This document shows positions 43,719-57,600 of a DNA stretch of 58,907 bases, in pieces (the stretch's first letter is position 1; each line of letters starts with the position of its first letter). Source of the stretch: Cryptomeria japonica (lineage: Eukaryota; Streptophyta; Pinopsida; Cupressales; Cupressaceae); contig NW_026729202.1 in the NCBI RefSeq assembly GCF_030272615.1, forward strand, positions 87,501 to 146,407, read 5' to 3'. A model generated the notes under the pieces. It did no database searches, was not told the origin of the DNA, and worked only from the letters and a program-made list of their open reading frames with translations. The translations under genes and the position numbers were made by a program.

Positions 43719-46700
43719 AGTTTTTCGCCGGGCGTCGCAATGCTATTTGAATAAACCTTTTGCCCGTTTGCGTTCTCGTCGGGGCCGGGCCGGGCCGGGG
43801 TGCGCTGCCCGCACTACCGCGCGCGCGGGGGCGACACCGAGCGCGCACCCGAGGCGCCCCGAGCACACAGGCCACGGTGCAACCCGGGCGTTGTGCGCGC
43901 ACCCCGGTGCGCCCGAGGTGCTGCGCGCGCACCCAGGTGAAATCGGTGTGCACCTCGGCCAGTGCGCGCTCGGTCGAGTCGCGCACGTTGGCCAAGGTGC
44001 ACGGTGATGTTTCTTACTCTAAGGTTCCGCACCAGACGCCCGGGACAGGTGAGCGAAGCTGGGCGGGGCCGGGTGCGCGGCCGGGGCAGGTGCACGCAGC
44101 TGGAGAGAGCTTTGGAGCACACTTCGGAGCGCACCAATGATGCGCTCCATTCAAAAGTTTCCTGAAAAGGCAAAAAAAGTTGAGATTATAGAATTTCCCA
44201 CTTGAGAGATTGTAAAAAAAAAAAATTTAAAATGAAGGAAACGCGGGTGCCAAGGTGTGCGCAGCCCAGCCAAGGTGTGCGCACCAAGGCGCCCACCCTG
44301 GCGAAGGTGCACGCAAGGTGCGCACCCGAGGCAAACCGGACAATTAACCCAACTTTCGACTTCGCGCGCACCTTGGAGCGCACTTCGGAGCGCTCCTTGG
44401 TGCGCACCAATCTTGGGCACCTCGGAGTGCACCATGGCGCCCACCAAGGTGCGCACCCGGGGCAAACCGAGCTCCGACTTCGTGCGCACCTTGGAGCGCA
44501 CGAAAGGTGCGCACCATGGCGCCCACCAAGGTGCGCAGCCCAGCCAAGGCGTGCGCATCAAGGTGCGCACCCTGGCGAAGGTGCGCACCCGGGGCAAACC
44601 GAGCTCCGACTTCGTGCGCACCTTGGAGCGCACAAAAGGTGCGCAACCCAGCCAAGGTGTGCGCACCCCGGTCAAACCGAGCTCCGAATCGTGCGCACCA
44701 GAGGTGCACGCCATCGTGCGCACCTTGGAGCACACTTCGGAGCCCTCCTTGGTGCGCGCCGATGTTGCGCACCTCGGAGCGCACCCGGGGAAAACAATGC
44801 AATTAACCCGACTTTCGACTTCGTGGGCACCTCGGAGCGCTCTCGGGTTCGCACCTCGGAGCACACCGAGGTGCGCACCTTTGATGCGCTGCCTTCACCA
44901 ATTTCCAGAAAAGGCAAGAAAACATTGAGAAGGTGTGCGCACCGAGGTGCCCACCCTGGCGAAGGTGCACGCGAGGTGCGCACCCGGGGCAAACCGGGCT
45001 CCGACTTCGTGCACGCCGCACCTTGGAGCACACTTCGGAGCGCTCCTTGGTGCGCACCAGGGCGCGCAACCCAGCCGAGGTGCCCACCCCGGCGAAGGTG
45101 CACGCGAGGTGCGCACCCGGGGCAAACCGGGCTCCGACTTCGTGCACGCCATGGTGCCCACCGCGGCGAAGGTGCACGCGAGGTGCGCACCCGGGGCAAA
45201 CCGGGCTCCGACTTCGTGCACGCCGCACCTTGGAGCACACTTCGGAGCGCTCCTTGGTGCGCACCATGGTGCCCACCAGGGCGCGCAACCCCGCCGAAGG
45301 TGCACGCGAGGTGCGCACCCGGGGCAAACCGGGCTCCGACTTCGTGCACGCCGCACCTTGGAGCACACTTCGGAGCGCTCCTTGGTGCGCACCATGGTGC
45401 CCACCAGGGCGCGCAACCCCGCCGAAGGTGCACGCGAGGTGCGCACCCGGGGCAAACCGGGCTCCGACTTCGTGCACGCCATGGTGCGCACCGCGGCGAA
45501 GGTGCGCACCCGGGGCAAACCGGGCTCCGACTTCGTGCACGCCGCACCTTGGAGCACACTTCGGAGCGCTCCTTGGTGCGCACCAGGGCGCGCAACCCAG
45601 CCGAGGTGCCCACCCCGGCGAAGGTGCACGCGAGGTGCGTACCCGGGGCAAACCGGGCTCCGACTTCGTGCACGCCGCACCTTGGAGCACACTTCGGAGC
45701 GCTCCTTGGTGCGCACCATGGTGCCCACCAGGCCGCGCAACCCAGCCAAGGTGTGCGCACCAAGGTGCACGCGAGGTGCGCACCCGGGGCAAACCGGGGT
45801 CCGACTTCGTGCACGCCGCACCTTGGAGCACACATCGGGGCGCTCCCGGGTTCGCACCGGCGTTGCGCACCGTGGTGGGCACCTCGGAGCACACCAAGGT
45901 GGGCAGCGAGGTGCGCACCTTTGATGCGATGCCTTCACTAATTTCCATAAAAGGCAAAAAAAAAACGAGATTTTAAAATTTCCGTTTTGAAAGATAGTGA
46001 GAAAAAGGGAATGCTGGTGCCATCTTGAGCCCGCCCTGGTGCGCAGCCCAGCCAAGGTGTGCGCACCAAGGTGCCCACCCTGGCGAAGGTGCGCGCCCGG
46101 GCAATTAACCCAACTTCCAACTTCGCGCGCGCCAGGGTGGGAGCGCACCCAACAACCGGGCCTGGGAAGAGCCAATGCGAGAAACCCCACCAAACGCTCT
46201 GACAAAAAAAGAGGGGGCGCTCCAGTAACCCCGCTTCGGAGCGCACCCTGGGCAAACCCAGCCAAGGTGCCCACCCCGGCCAAGGTGCAGGCGAGGTGCG
46301 CACCCGGGGCAAACCGGGCTCCGACAACGTGCACGCCGCACCTTGGAGCACACTTCGTAGCGCTCCCGGGTGCGCACCTCAGAGCACACCAAGGTGGGCA
46401 GCGAGGTGCGCACCTTTGATGCGCTGCCTTCACTAATTTCCAGAAAAGGCAAAAAAAAAAGGAGATTTTAAAATTTCCGTTTTGAAAGATAGTGAAAAAA
46501 ACGGAACGCGCGTGCCATCTTGAGCCCGCCCTGGTGCGCAGCCCAGGTAAGGTGCCCACCCTGGCAAAGGTGCGCACCCGGGCAATTAACCCTACTTCCG
46601 ACTTCGTGCGCGCCAGGGTGGCAACCGGGCCTCGGAAGAGCCAATGCGAGAAACCCCACCAAACGCTCCGACAAAAAAAGAGGCGGCGCTCCAATAACCC

Positions 46701-49700
46701 CGCTTCGGAGCGCAGCCGGGGCAAACCCAGCCAAGGTGCCCACCCCGACGAAGGTGCACGCGAGGTGCGCACCCGGGGCAAACCGGGCTCCGACAACGTG
46801 CACGCAGCACCTTGGAGCACACTTCGAAGCACTCCCGGGTGCCCACCGGCGTTGCGCACCGTGGTGGGCAGCGAGGTGCGCACCTTTGATGCGCTGCCTT
46901 CACTAATTTCCAGAAAAAGGCAAAAAAAAATGAGATTTTAAAATTTCCGTTTTGAAAGATAGTGAAAAAAAAGGAACGCGGGTGCCATCTTGAGCCCGCC
47001 CTGGTGCGCAGCCCAGGCAAGGCATGCGCACCAAGGTGCCCACCCGAGGTGCACACCCGGGGCAAACCGGGCTCCGACTTCGTGCAGGCCGCACCTTGGA
47101 GCACACTTCGGAGCGCTCCTTGGTGCGCACCATGGTGCCCACCAGGGCGCGCAACCCAGCCAAGGTCTGCACACTAAGGTGCCCACCCCGGCGAAGGTGC
47201 ACGCGAGGTGCGCACCCGGGGCAAACCGGGCTCCGACTTCGTGCACGCCATGGTGCCCACCGCGGCGAAGGTGCACGCGAGGTGCGCACCCGGGGCAAAC
47301 CGGGCTCCGACTTCGTGCACGCCGCACCTTGGAGCACACTTCGGAGCGCTCCTTGGTGCGCACCATGGTGCCCACCAGGGCGCGCAACCCAGCCAAGGTG
47401 TGCGCACCAAGGTGCACGCGAGGTGCGCACCCGGGGCAAACCGGGGTCCGACTTCGTGCACGCCGCACCTTGGAGCACACATCGGAGCGCTCCCAGGTTC
47501 GCACCAGCGTTGCGCACCTTTGATGCGCTGCCTTCACTAATTTCCAGAAAAGGCAAAAAAAAATGATATTTTAAAATTTCCGTTCTGAAAGATAGTGAAA
47601 AAAACGGAACGCGGGTGCCATCTTGAGCCCTTCCTGGTGCGCAGCCCAGGCAAGTTGTGCGCACCAAGGTGCCCACCCTGGCGGAGGTGCGCGCCCGGGG
47701 CAAACCGGGCTCCGACTTCGTGCACTGCATGGTGCCCACCAAGGCGCGCAACCCAGCCAAGGTGCCCACCGCAGCGAAGGTGCACGCGAGGTGCACACCC
47801 GGGGCAAACCGGGCTCCGACTTCGTGCACGCCGCACCTTGGAGCACACTTCAGAGCGCTCCTTGGTGCGCACCAGGGCGCGCAACCCAGCCGAGGTGCCC
47901 ACCCCGGCGAAGGTGCACGCGAGGTGCGCACCCGGGGCAAACCGGGCTCCGACTTCGTGCACGCCATGGTGCCCACCGCGGCGAAGGTGCGCACCCGGGG
48001 CAAACCGGGCTCCGACTTCGTGCACGCCGCACCTTGGAGCACACTTCGGAGCGCTCCTTGGTGCGCACCATGGTGCCCACCAGGCCGCGCAACCCAGCCA
48101 AGGTGTGCGCACCAAGGTGCACGCGAGGTGCGCACCCGGGGCAAACCGGGGTCCGACTTCGTGCACGCCGCACCTTGGAGCACACATCGGGGCGCTCCCG
48201 GGTTCGCACCGGCGTTGCGCACCGTGGTGGGCACCTCGGAGCACACCAAGGTGGGCAGCGAGGTGCGCACCTTTGATGCGATGCCTTCACTAATTTCCAT
48301 AAAAGGCAAAAAAAAAACGAGATTTTAAAATTTCCGTTTTGAAAGATAGTGAGAAAAAGGGAATGCTGGTGCCATCTTGAGCCTGCCCTGGTGCGCAGCC
48401 CAGCCAAGGTTTGCGCACCAAGGTGCCCACCCTGGCGAAGGTGCGCGCCCGGGCAATTAACCCAACTTCCAACTTCGCGCGCGCCAGGGTGGGAGCGCAC
48501 CCAACAACCGGGCCTGGGAAGAGCCAATGCGAGAAACCCCACCAAACTCTCTGACAAAAAAAGAGGGGGCGCTCCAGTAACCCCGCTTCGGAGCGCACCC
48601 TGGGCAAACCCAGCCAAGGTGCCCACCCCGGCCAAGGTGCAGGCGAGGTGCGCACCCGGGGCAAACCGGGCTCCGACAACGTGCACGCCGCACCTTGGAG
48701 CACACTTCGTAGCGCTCCCGGGTGCGCACCTCAGAGCACACCAAGGTGGGCAGCGAGGTGCGCACCTTTGATGCGCTGCCTTCACTAATTTCCAGAAAAG
48801 GCAAAAAAAAAAGGAGATTTTAAAATTTCCGTTTTGAAAGATAGTGAAAAAAACGGAACGCGCGTGCCATCTTGAGCCCGCCCTGGTGCGCAGCCCAGGT
48901 AAGGTGCCACCCTGGCAAAGGTGCGCACCCGGGCAATTAACCCTACTTCCGACTTCGTGCGCGCCAGGGTGGCAACCGGGCCTCGGAAGAGCCAATGCGA
49001 GAAACCCCACCAAACGCTCCGACAAAAAAAGAGGCGGCGCTCCAATAACCCCGCTTCGGAGCGCAGCCGGGGCAAACCAAGCCAAGGTGCCCACCCCGAC
49101 GAAGGTGCACGCGAGGTGCGCACCCGGGGCAAACCGGGCTCCGACAACGTGCACGCAGCACCTTGGAGCACACTTCGAAGCACTCCCGGGTGCCCACCGG
49201 CGTTGCGCACCGTGGTGGGCAGCGAGGTGCGCACCTTTGATGCGCTGCCTTCACTAATTTCCAGAAAAAGGCAAAAAAAAATGAGATTTTAAAATTTCCG
49301 TTTTGAAAGATAGTGAAAAAAAAGGAACGCGGGTGCCATCTTGAGCCCGCCCTGGTGCGCAGCCCAGGCAAGGCATGCGCACCAAGGTGCCCACCCGAGG
49401 TGCACACCCGGGGCAAACCGGGCTCCGACTTCGTGCAGGCCGCACCTTGGAGCACACTTCGGAGCGCTCCTTGGTGCGCACCATGGTGCCCACCAGGGCG
49501 CACCCGAGGCAAACCGGGCTCCGACTTCGTGCACGCCGCACCTTGGAGCACACATCGGAGCGCTCCCAGGTTCGCACCAGCGTTGCGCACCTTTGATGCG
49601 CTGCCTTCACTAATTTCCAGAAAAGGCAAAAAAAAACGATATTTTAAAATTTCCGTTCTGAAAGATAGTGAAAAAAACGGAACGCGGGTGCCATCTTGAG

Positions 49701-51517
49701 CCCTTCCTGATGCGCAGCCCAGGCAAGTTGTGCGCACCAAGGTGCCCACCCTGGCGGAGGTGCGCGCCCGGGGCAAACCGGGCTCCGACTTCGTGCACTG
49801 CATGGTGCCCACCAAGGCGCGCAACCCAGCCAAGGTGCCCACCGCAGCGAAGGTGCACGCGAGGTGCGCACCCGAGGTGCACACCCGGGGCAAACCGGGC
49901 TCCGACTTCGTGCACGCCGCACCTTGGAGCACACTTCAGAGCGCTCCTTGGTACGCACCAGGGCGCGCAACCCAGCCAAGGTGCTCACCCCGGCGAAGGT
50001 GCACGCGAGGTGCGCACCCGGGGCAAACCGGGCTCGGACTTCGTGCACGCCGCACCTTGGAGCACACATCGGAGCGCTCCCGGGTTCGCACCAGCATTGC
50101 GCACCTTTGATGCGCTGCCTTCACTAATTTCCAGAAAAGGCAAAAAAAAGAAAAAAATGAGATTTTAAAATTTCCGTTTTGAAAGATAGTGAAAAAAACG
50201 GAACGCGGGTGCCATCTTGAGCCCGCCCTGGTGTGCAGCCCAGGCAAGTTGTGCGCACCAAGGCACCCACCCTGGCCAAGGTGGGTCACGGGGTGGGTCC
50301 TAGGGTGGGTAACGGGGTGGGTACTAAGGTGCGTGCCAAGGTGGGTCATAGGGTGGGTGCCAAGGTGGGCACCAGGGTGGGTGTGCACCAACCCTAGCCA
50401 GGGTAGGTCACGGGGTGGTTGTCGGGGTGGGCGTCAAGGAGCCAAGGTGGGTGGCAAGTAGCCAAGTTGCGTGCCAAGGTGGGTGTCGGGGTGGGTGCCA
50501 AGGATCCAAGGTGGGTGCCAAGGAACCAAGGTGGGTGTCTGGGTGGGTGCCGAGGTGGGAGCCAGGGTGGGTCCCAAGGTGAGTGCAAAGGTGGGTGCCA
50601 GGGTCAAGGTGAGTGCCAATGTGGGTTCCAAGGTGCCAGGGTCAGGGTGAGTGCCAATGTGGGTTCAAAGGTGCTAAGTTGGGTGCGAGGTTGGGTGCGA
50701 GGGTGGGTGGGTGCCAAGGTGTGCTAGGTGGAAGCCCGGGTGGGTCGGCATCCCATGGGTGTCGAGTTGGGTGCCTGATGGGTGCTTCTTGTCAAGTTTT
50801 AGTCGTCGGGACTCATTTCGAGCCTTAGAGGTCGTTTCTTGTCCGGTTGCCCTGTCTTCGACCTGGGAACCCAATTTTGGTCCTCGGGTCCCATTTTTTT
50901 TTGTCTCGCATCCCACTTTTGGCCTGTGGCCTTTTCGGGGTCGATTCTCGTTTTGGGCATCAGAGCATGTTTCTTCTCCTAAAACCCAATATTTGTTTAT
51001 TAAGTCTCGGAACACATTTTTGTTCTCGTGGACCCATCATGGGTCTTGGAACGCATTTGTGGTCCTTGGGTCCCATTTTGCATCCCGAAACTTGTGTTTT
51101 GGTGCTTGATCCCTATTTTGGGTGCCCACCTTGCACCAAGTGCGCACCCGGGGCAAACCGAGCGCCTTGGTGCACCGGGGCAAGATCGAGCGTGCACCCG
51201 AGGCGCCCCGAACATGCACCAAGGTGCACTCGGCCCACATGTGAGCGCAGGTCGTTGCGCCCGAGGTGGTGTGTGGGCACCGCGTTGCAGACGGGACACT
51301 GCACGCACACGACGCCCCCTCCAGGTGCACGCACGTAGGCCGGGCCGGGTGCACACCCGACGCCCTAGCAAGGTGCGCGCACCCGGGCAGGGCTCACACT
51401 TGGCGAACGGGGCGCACTTCGCGAGGGAGGGTGTGCACCTCGACGGGGGTGGGTGGCCGGGGTGGATTCGCACGTGGGTCGCGGTTTGCTAAGTACACAC
51501 TGCGACAAGCTCATAAC

Positions 51518-51636
51518 GGGTGCGATCATACCAGCGTTAGTGCACCGGATCCCATCAGAACTCCGCAGTTAAGCGCGCTTGGGCCGGAGTAGTACTGGGA
51601 TGGGTGACCTCCCGGGAAGTCCCGGTGTTGCACCCT
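51518..51636 (+). rRNA. 5S ribosomal RNA, copy 6
   Basis: Identical to copies 1-3 and 5. It lies outside the error-rich stretch of this repeat copy. Confidence 0.97.
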
Positions 51637-51641
51637 TTTTT
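51636..51641 (+). terminator. RNA polymerase III T6 terminator of 5S copy 6
   Basis: Six T residues directly after the CACCC end. Confidence 0.85.
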
Positions 51642-54600
51642 AGTTTTTCGCCGGGCGTCGCAATGCTATTTGAATAAACCTTTTGCCCGTTTGCGTTCTC
51701 GTCGGGGCCGGGCCGGGCCGGGGTGCGCTGCCCGCACTACCGCGCGCGCGGGGGGCGACACCGAGCGCGCACCCGAGGCGCCCCGAGCACACAGGCCACG
51801 GTGCAACCCGGGCGTTGTGCGCGCACCCCGGTGCGCCCGAGGTGCTGCGCGCGCACCCAGGTGAAATCGGTGTGCACCTCGGCCAGTGCGCGCTCGGTCG
51901 AGTCGCGCACGTTGGCCAAGGTGCACGGTGATGTTTCTTACTCTAAGGTTCCGCACCAGACGCCCGGGACAGGTGAGCGAAGCTGGGCGGGGCCGGGTGC
52001 GCGGCCGGGGCAGGTGCACGCAGCTGGAGAGAGCTTTGGAGCACACTTCGGAGCGCACCAATGATGCGCTCCATTCAAAAGTTTCCTGAAAAGGCAAAAA
52101 AAGTTGAGATTATAGAATTTCCCACTTGAGAGATTGTAAAAAAAAAAAATTTAAAATGAAGGAAACGCGGGTGCCAAGGTGTGCGCAGCCCAGCCAAGGT
52201 GTGCGCACCAAGGCGCCCACCCTGGCGAAGGTGCACGCAAGGTGCGCACCCGAGGCAAACCGGACAATTAACCCAACTTTCGACTTCGCGCGCACCTTGG
52301 AGCGCACTTCGGAGCGCTCCTTGGTGCGCACCAATCTTGGGCACCTCGGAGTGCACCATGGCGCCCACCAAGGTGCGCACCCGGGGCAAACCGAGCTCCG
52401 ACTTCGTGCGCACCTTGGAGCGCACGAAAGGTGCGCACCATGGCGCCCACCAAGGTGCGCAGCCCAGCCAAGGCGTGCGCATCAAGGTGCGCACCCTGGC
52501 GAAGGTGCGCACCCGGGGCAAACCGAGCTCCGACTTCGTGCGCACCTTGGAGCGCACAAAAGGTGCGCAACCCAGCCAAGGTGTGCGCACCCCGGTCAAA
52601 CCGAGCTCCGAATCGTGCGCACCAGAGGTGCACGCCATCGTGCGCACCTTGGAGCACACTTCGGAGCCCTCCTTGGTGCGCGCCGATGTTGCGCACCTCG
52701 GAGCGCACCCGGGGAAAACAATGCAATTAACCCGACTTTCGACTTCGTGGGCACCTCGGAGCGCTCTCGGGTTCGCACCTCGGAGCACACCGAGGTGCGC
52801 ACCTTTGATGCGCTGCCTTCACCAATTTCCAGAAAAGGCAAGAAAACATTGAGAAGGTGTGCGCACCGAGGTGCCCACCCTGGCGAAGGTGCACGCGAGG
52901 TGCGCACCCGGGGCAAACCGGGCTCCGACTTCGTGCACGCCGCACCTTGGAGCACACTTCGGAGCGCTCCTTGGTGCGCACCAGGGCGCGCAACCCAGCC
53001 GAGGTGCCCACCCCGGCGAAGGTGCACGCGAGGTGCGCACCCGGGGCAAACCGGGCTCCGACTTCGTGCACGCCATGGTGCCCACCGCGGCGAAGGTGCA
53101 CGCGAGGTGCGCACCCGGGGCAAACCGGGCTCCGACTTCGTGCACGCCGCACCTTGGAGCACACTTCGGAGCGCTCCTTGGTGCGCACCATGGTGCCCAC
53201 CAGGGCGCGCAACCCCGCCGAAGGTGCACGCGAGGTGCGCACCCGGGGCAAACCGGGCTCCGACTTCGTGCACGCCGCACCTTGGAGCACACTTCGGAGC
53301 GCTCCTTGGTGCGCACCATGGTGCCCACCAGGGCGCGCAACCCCGCCGAAGGTGCACGCGAGGTGCGCACCCGGGGCAAACCGGGCTCCGACTTCGTGCA
53401 CGCCATGGTGCGCACCGCGGCGAAGGTGCGCACCCGGGGCAAACCGGGCTCCGACTTCGTGCACGCCGCACCTTGGAGCACACTTCGGAGCGCTCCTTGG
53501 TGCGCACCAGGGCGCGCAACCCAGCCGAGGTGCCCACCCCGGCGAAGGTGCACGCGAGGTGCGTACCCGGGGCAAACCGGGCTCCGACTTCGTGCACGCC
53601 GCACCTTGGAGCACACTTCGGAGCGCTCCTTGGTGCGCACCATGGTGCCCACCAGGCCGCGCAACCCAGCCAAGGTGTGCGCACCAAGGTGCACGCGAGG
53701 TGCGCACCCGGGGCAAACCGGGGTCCGACTTCGTGCACGCCGCACCTTGGAGCACACATCGGGGCGCTCCCGGGTTCGCACCGGCGTTGCGCACCGTGGT
53801 GGGCACCTCGGAGCACACCAAGGTGGGCAGCGAGGTGCGCACCTTTGATGCGATGCCTTCACTAATTTCCATAAAAGGCAAAAAAAAAACGAGATTTTAA
53901 AATTTCCGTTTTGAAAGATAGTGAGAAAAAGGGAATGCTGGTGCCATCTTGAGCCCGCCCTGGTGCGCAGCCCAGCCAAGGTGTGCGCACCAAGGTGCCC
54001 ACCCTGGCGAAGGTGCGCGCCCGGGCAATTAACCCAACTATCAACTTAGCGCGCGCCAGGGTGGGAGCGCACCCAACAACCGGGCCTGGGAAGAGCCAAT
54101 GCGAGAAACCCCACAAACGCTCTGACAAAAAAAGATGGGGCGCTCCAGTAACCCCGCTTCGGAGCGCACCCTGGGCAAACCCAGCCAAGGTGCCCACCCC
54201 GGCCAAGGTGCAGGCGAGGTGCGCACCCGGGGCAAACCGGGCTCCGACAACGTGCACGCCGCACCTGGAGCACACTTCGTAGCGCTCCGGGTGCGCACCT
54301 CAGAGCACACCAAGGTGGGCAGCGAGGTGCGCACCTTTGATGCGCTGCCTTCACTAATTTCCAGAAAAGGCAAAAAAAAAAGGAGATTTTAAAATTTCCG
54401 TTTTGAAAGATAGTGAAAAAAACGGAACGCGCGTGCCATCTTGAGCCCGCCCTGGTGCGCAGCCCAGGTAAGGTGCCCACCCTGCAAAGGTGCGCACCCG
54501 GGCAATTAACCCTACTTCCGACTTCGTGCGCGCCAGGGTGGCAACCGGGCCTCGGAAGAGCCAATGCGAGAAACCCCACCAAACGCTCCGACAAAAAAAG

Positions 54601-57600
54601 AGGCGGCGCTCCAATAACCCCGCTTCGTGAGCGCAGCCGGGGCAAACCCAGCCAAGGTGCCCACCCCGACGAAGGTGCACGCGAGGTGCGCACCCGGGGC
54701 AAACCGGGCTCCGACAACGTGGCACGCAGCACCTTGGAGCACACTTCGAAGCACTCCCGGGTGCCCACCGGCGTTTGCGCACCGTGTGTGGGCAGCGAGG
54801 TGCGCACCTTTGATGCGCTGCCTTCACTAATTTCCAGAAAAAGGCAAAAAAAAATGAGATTTTAAAATTTCCGTTTTGAAAGATAGTGAAAAAAAAGGAA
54901 CGCGGGTGCCATCTTGAGCCCGCCCTGGTGCGCAGCCCAGGCAAGGCATGCGCACCAAGGTGCCCACCCGAGGTGCACACCCGGGGCAAACCGGGCTCCG
55001 ACTTCGTGCAGGCCGCACCTTGGAGCACACTTCGGAGCGCTCCTTGGTGCGCACCATGGTGCCCACCAGGGCGCGCAACCCAGCCAAGGTCTGCACACTA
55101 AGGTGCCCACCCCGGCGAAGGTGCACGCGAGGTGCGCACCCGGGGCAAACCGGGCTCCGACTTCGTGCACGCCATGGTGCCCACCGCGGCGAAGGTGCAC
55201 GCGAGGTGCGCACCCGGGGCAAACCGGGCTCCGACTTCGTGCACGCCGCACCTTGGAGCACACTTCGGAGCGCTCCTTGGTGCGCACCATGGTGCCCACC
55301 AGGGCGCGCAACCCAGCCAAGGTGTGCGCACCAAGGTGCACGCGAGGTGCGCACCCGGGGCAAACCGGGGTCCGACTTCGTGCACGCCGCACCTTGGAGC
55401 ACACATCGGAGCGCTCCCAGGTTCGCACCAGCGTTGCGCACCTTTGATGCGCTGCCTTCACTAATTTCCAGAAAAGGCAAAAAAAAAACGATATTTTAAA
55501 ATTTCCGTTCTGAAAGATAGTGAAAAAAACGGAACGCGGGTGCCATCTTGAGCCCTTCCTGGTGCGCAGCCCAGGCAAGTTGTGCGCACCAAGGTGCCCA
55601 CCCTGGCGGAGGTGCGCGCCCGGGGCAAACCGGGCTCCGACTTCGTGCACTGCATGGTGCCCACCAAGGCGCGCAACCCAGCCAAGGTGCCCACCGCAGC
55701 GAAGGTGCACGCGAGGTGCACACCCGGGGCAAACCGGGCTCCGACTTCGTGCACGCCGCACCTTGGAGCACACTTCAGAGCGCTCCTTGGTGCGCACCAG
55801 GGCGCGCAACCCAGCCGAGGTGCCCACCCCGGCGAAGGTGCACGCGAGGTGCGCACCCGGGGCAAACCGGGCTCCGACTTCGTGCACGCCATGGTGCCCA
55901 CCGCGGCGAAGGTGCGCACCCGGGGCAAACCGGGCTCCGACTTCGTGCACGCCGCACCTTGGAGCACACTTCGGAGCGCTCCTTGGTGCGCACCATGGTG
56001 CCCACCAGGCCGCGCAACCCAGCCAAGGTGTGCGCACCAAGGTGCACGCGAGGTGCGCACCCGGGGCAAACCGGGGTCCGACTTCGTGCACGCCGCACCT
56101 TGGAGCACACATCGGGGCGCTCCCGGGTTCGCACCGGCGTTGCGCACCGTGGTGGGCACCTCGGAGCACACCAAGGTGGGCAGCGAGGTGCGCACCTTTG
56201 ATGCGATGCCTTCACTAATTTCCATAAAAGGCAAAAAAAAAACGAGATTTTAAAATTTCCGTTTTGAAAGATAGTGAGAAAAAGGGAATGCTGGTGCCAT
56301 CTTGAGCCCGCCCTGGTGCGCAGCCCAGCCAAGGTTTGCGCACCAAGGTGCCCACCCTGGCGAAGGTGCGCGCCCGGGCAATTAACCCAACTTCCAACTT
56401 CGCGCGCGCCAGGGTGGGAGCGCACCCAACAACCGGGCCTGGGAAGAGCCAATGCGAGAAACCCCACCAAACTCTCTGACAAAAAAAGAGGGGGCGCTCC
56501 AGTAACCCCGCTTCGGAGCGCACCCTGGGCAAACCCAGCCAAGGTGCCCACCCCGGCCAAGGTGCAGGCGAGGTGCGCACCCGGGGCAAACCGGGCTCCG
56601 ACAACGTGCACGCCGCACCTTGGAGCACACTTCGTAGCGCTCCCGGGTGCGCACCTCAGAGCACACCAAGGTGGGCAGCGAGGTGCGCACCTTTGATGCG
56701 CTGCCTTCACTAATTTCCAGAAAAGGCAAAAAAAAAAGGAGATTTTAAAATTTCCGTTTTGAAAGATAGTGAAAAAAACGGAACGCGCGTGCCATCTTGA
56801 GCCCGCCCTGGTGCGCAGCCCAGGTAAGGTGCCACCCTGGCAAAGGTGCGCACCCGGGCAATTAACCCTACTTCCGACTTCGTGCGCGCCAGGGTGGCAA
56901 CCGGGCCTCGGAAGAGCCAATGCGAGAAACCCCACCAAACGCTCCGACAAAAAAAGAGGCGGCGCTCCAATAACCCCGCTTCGGAGCGCAGCCGGGGCAA
57001 ACCAAGCCAAGGTGCCCACCCCGACGAAGGTGCACGCGAGGTGCGCACCCGGGGCAAACCGGGCTCCGACAACGTGCACGCAGCACCTTGGAGCACACTT
57101 CGAAGCACTCCCGGGTGCCCACCGGCGTTGCGCACCGTGGTGGGCAGCGAGGTGCGCACCTTTGATGCGCTGCCTTCACTAATTTCCAGAAAAAGGCAAA
57201 AAAAAATGAGATTTTAAAATTTCCGTTTTGAAAGATAGTGAAAAAAAAGGAACGCGGGTGCCATCTTGAGCCCGCCCTGGTGCGCAGCCCAGGCAAGGCA
57301 TGCGCACCAAGGTGCCCACCCGAGGTGCACACCCGGGGCAAACCGGGCTCCGACTTCGTGCAGGCCGCACCTTGGAGCACACTTCGGAGCGCTCCTTGGT
57401 GCGCACCATGGTGCCCACCAGGGCGCACCCGAGGCAAACCGGGGCTCCGACTTCGTGCACGCCGCACCTTGGAGCACACATCGGAGCGCTCCCAGGTTCG
57501 CACCAGCGTTGCGCACCTTTGATGCGCTGCCTTCACTAATTTCCAGAAAAGGCAAAAAAAAACGATATTTTAAAATTTCCGTTCTGAAAGATAGTGAAAA

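Larger units (their letters stand above)
42340..50262 (+). repeat. 7.9-kb 5S-bearing higher-order repeat, copy 5
   Basis: Length 7923. Private changes are C-to-T at 47564 (AACGATATT to AATGATATT) and at 48384 (GCCCGCC to GCCTGCC), both at CpG sites. Confidence 0.95.
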
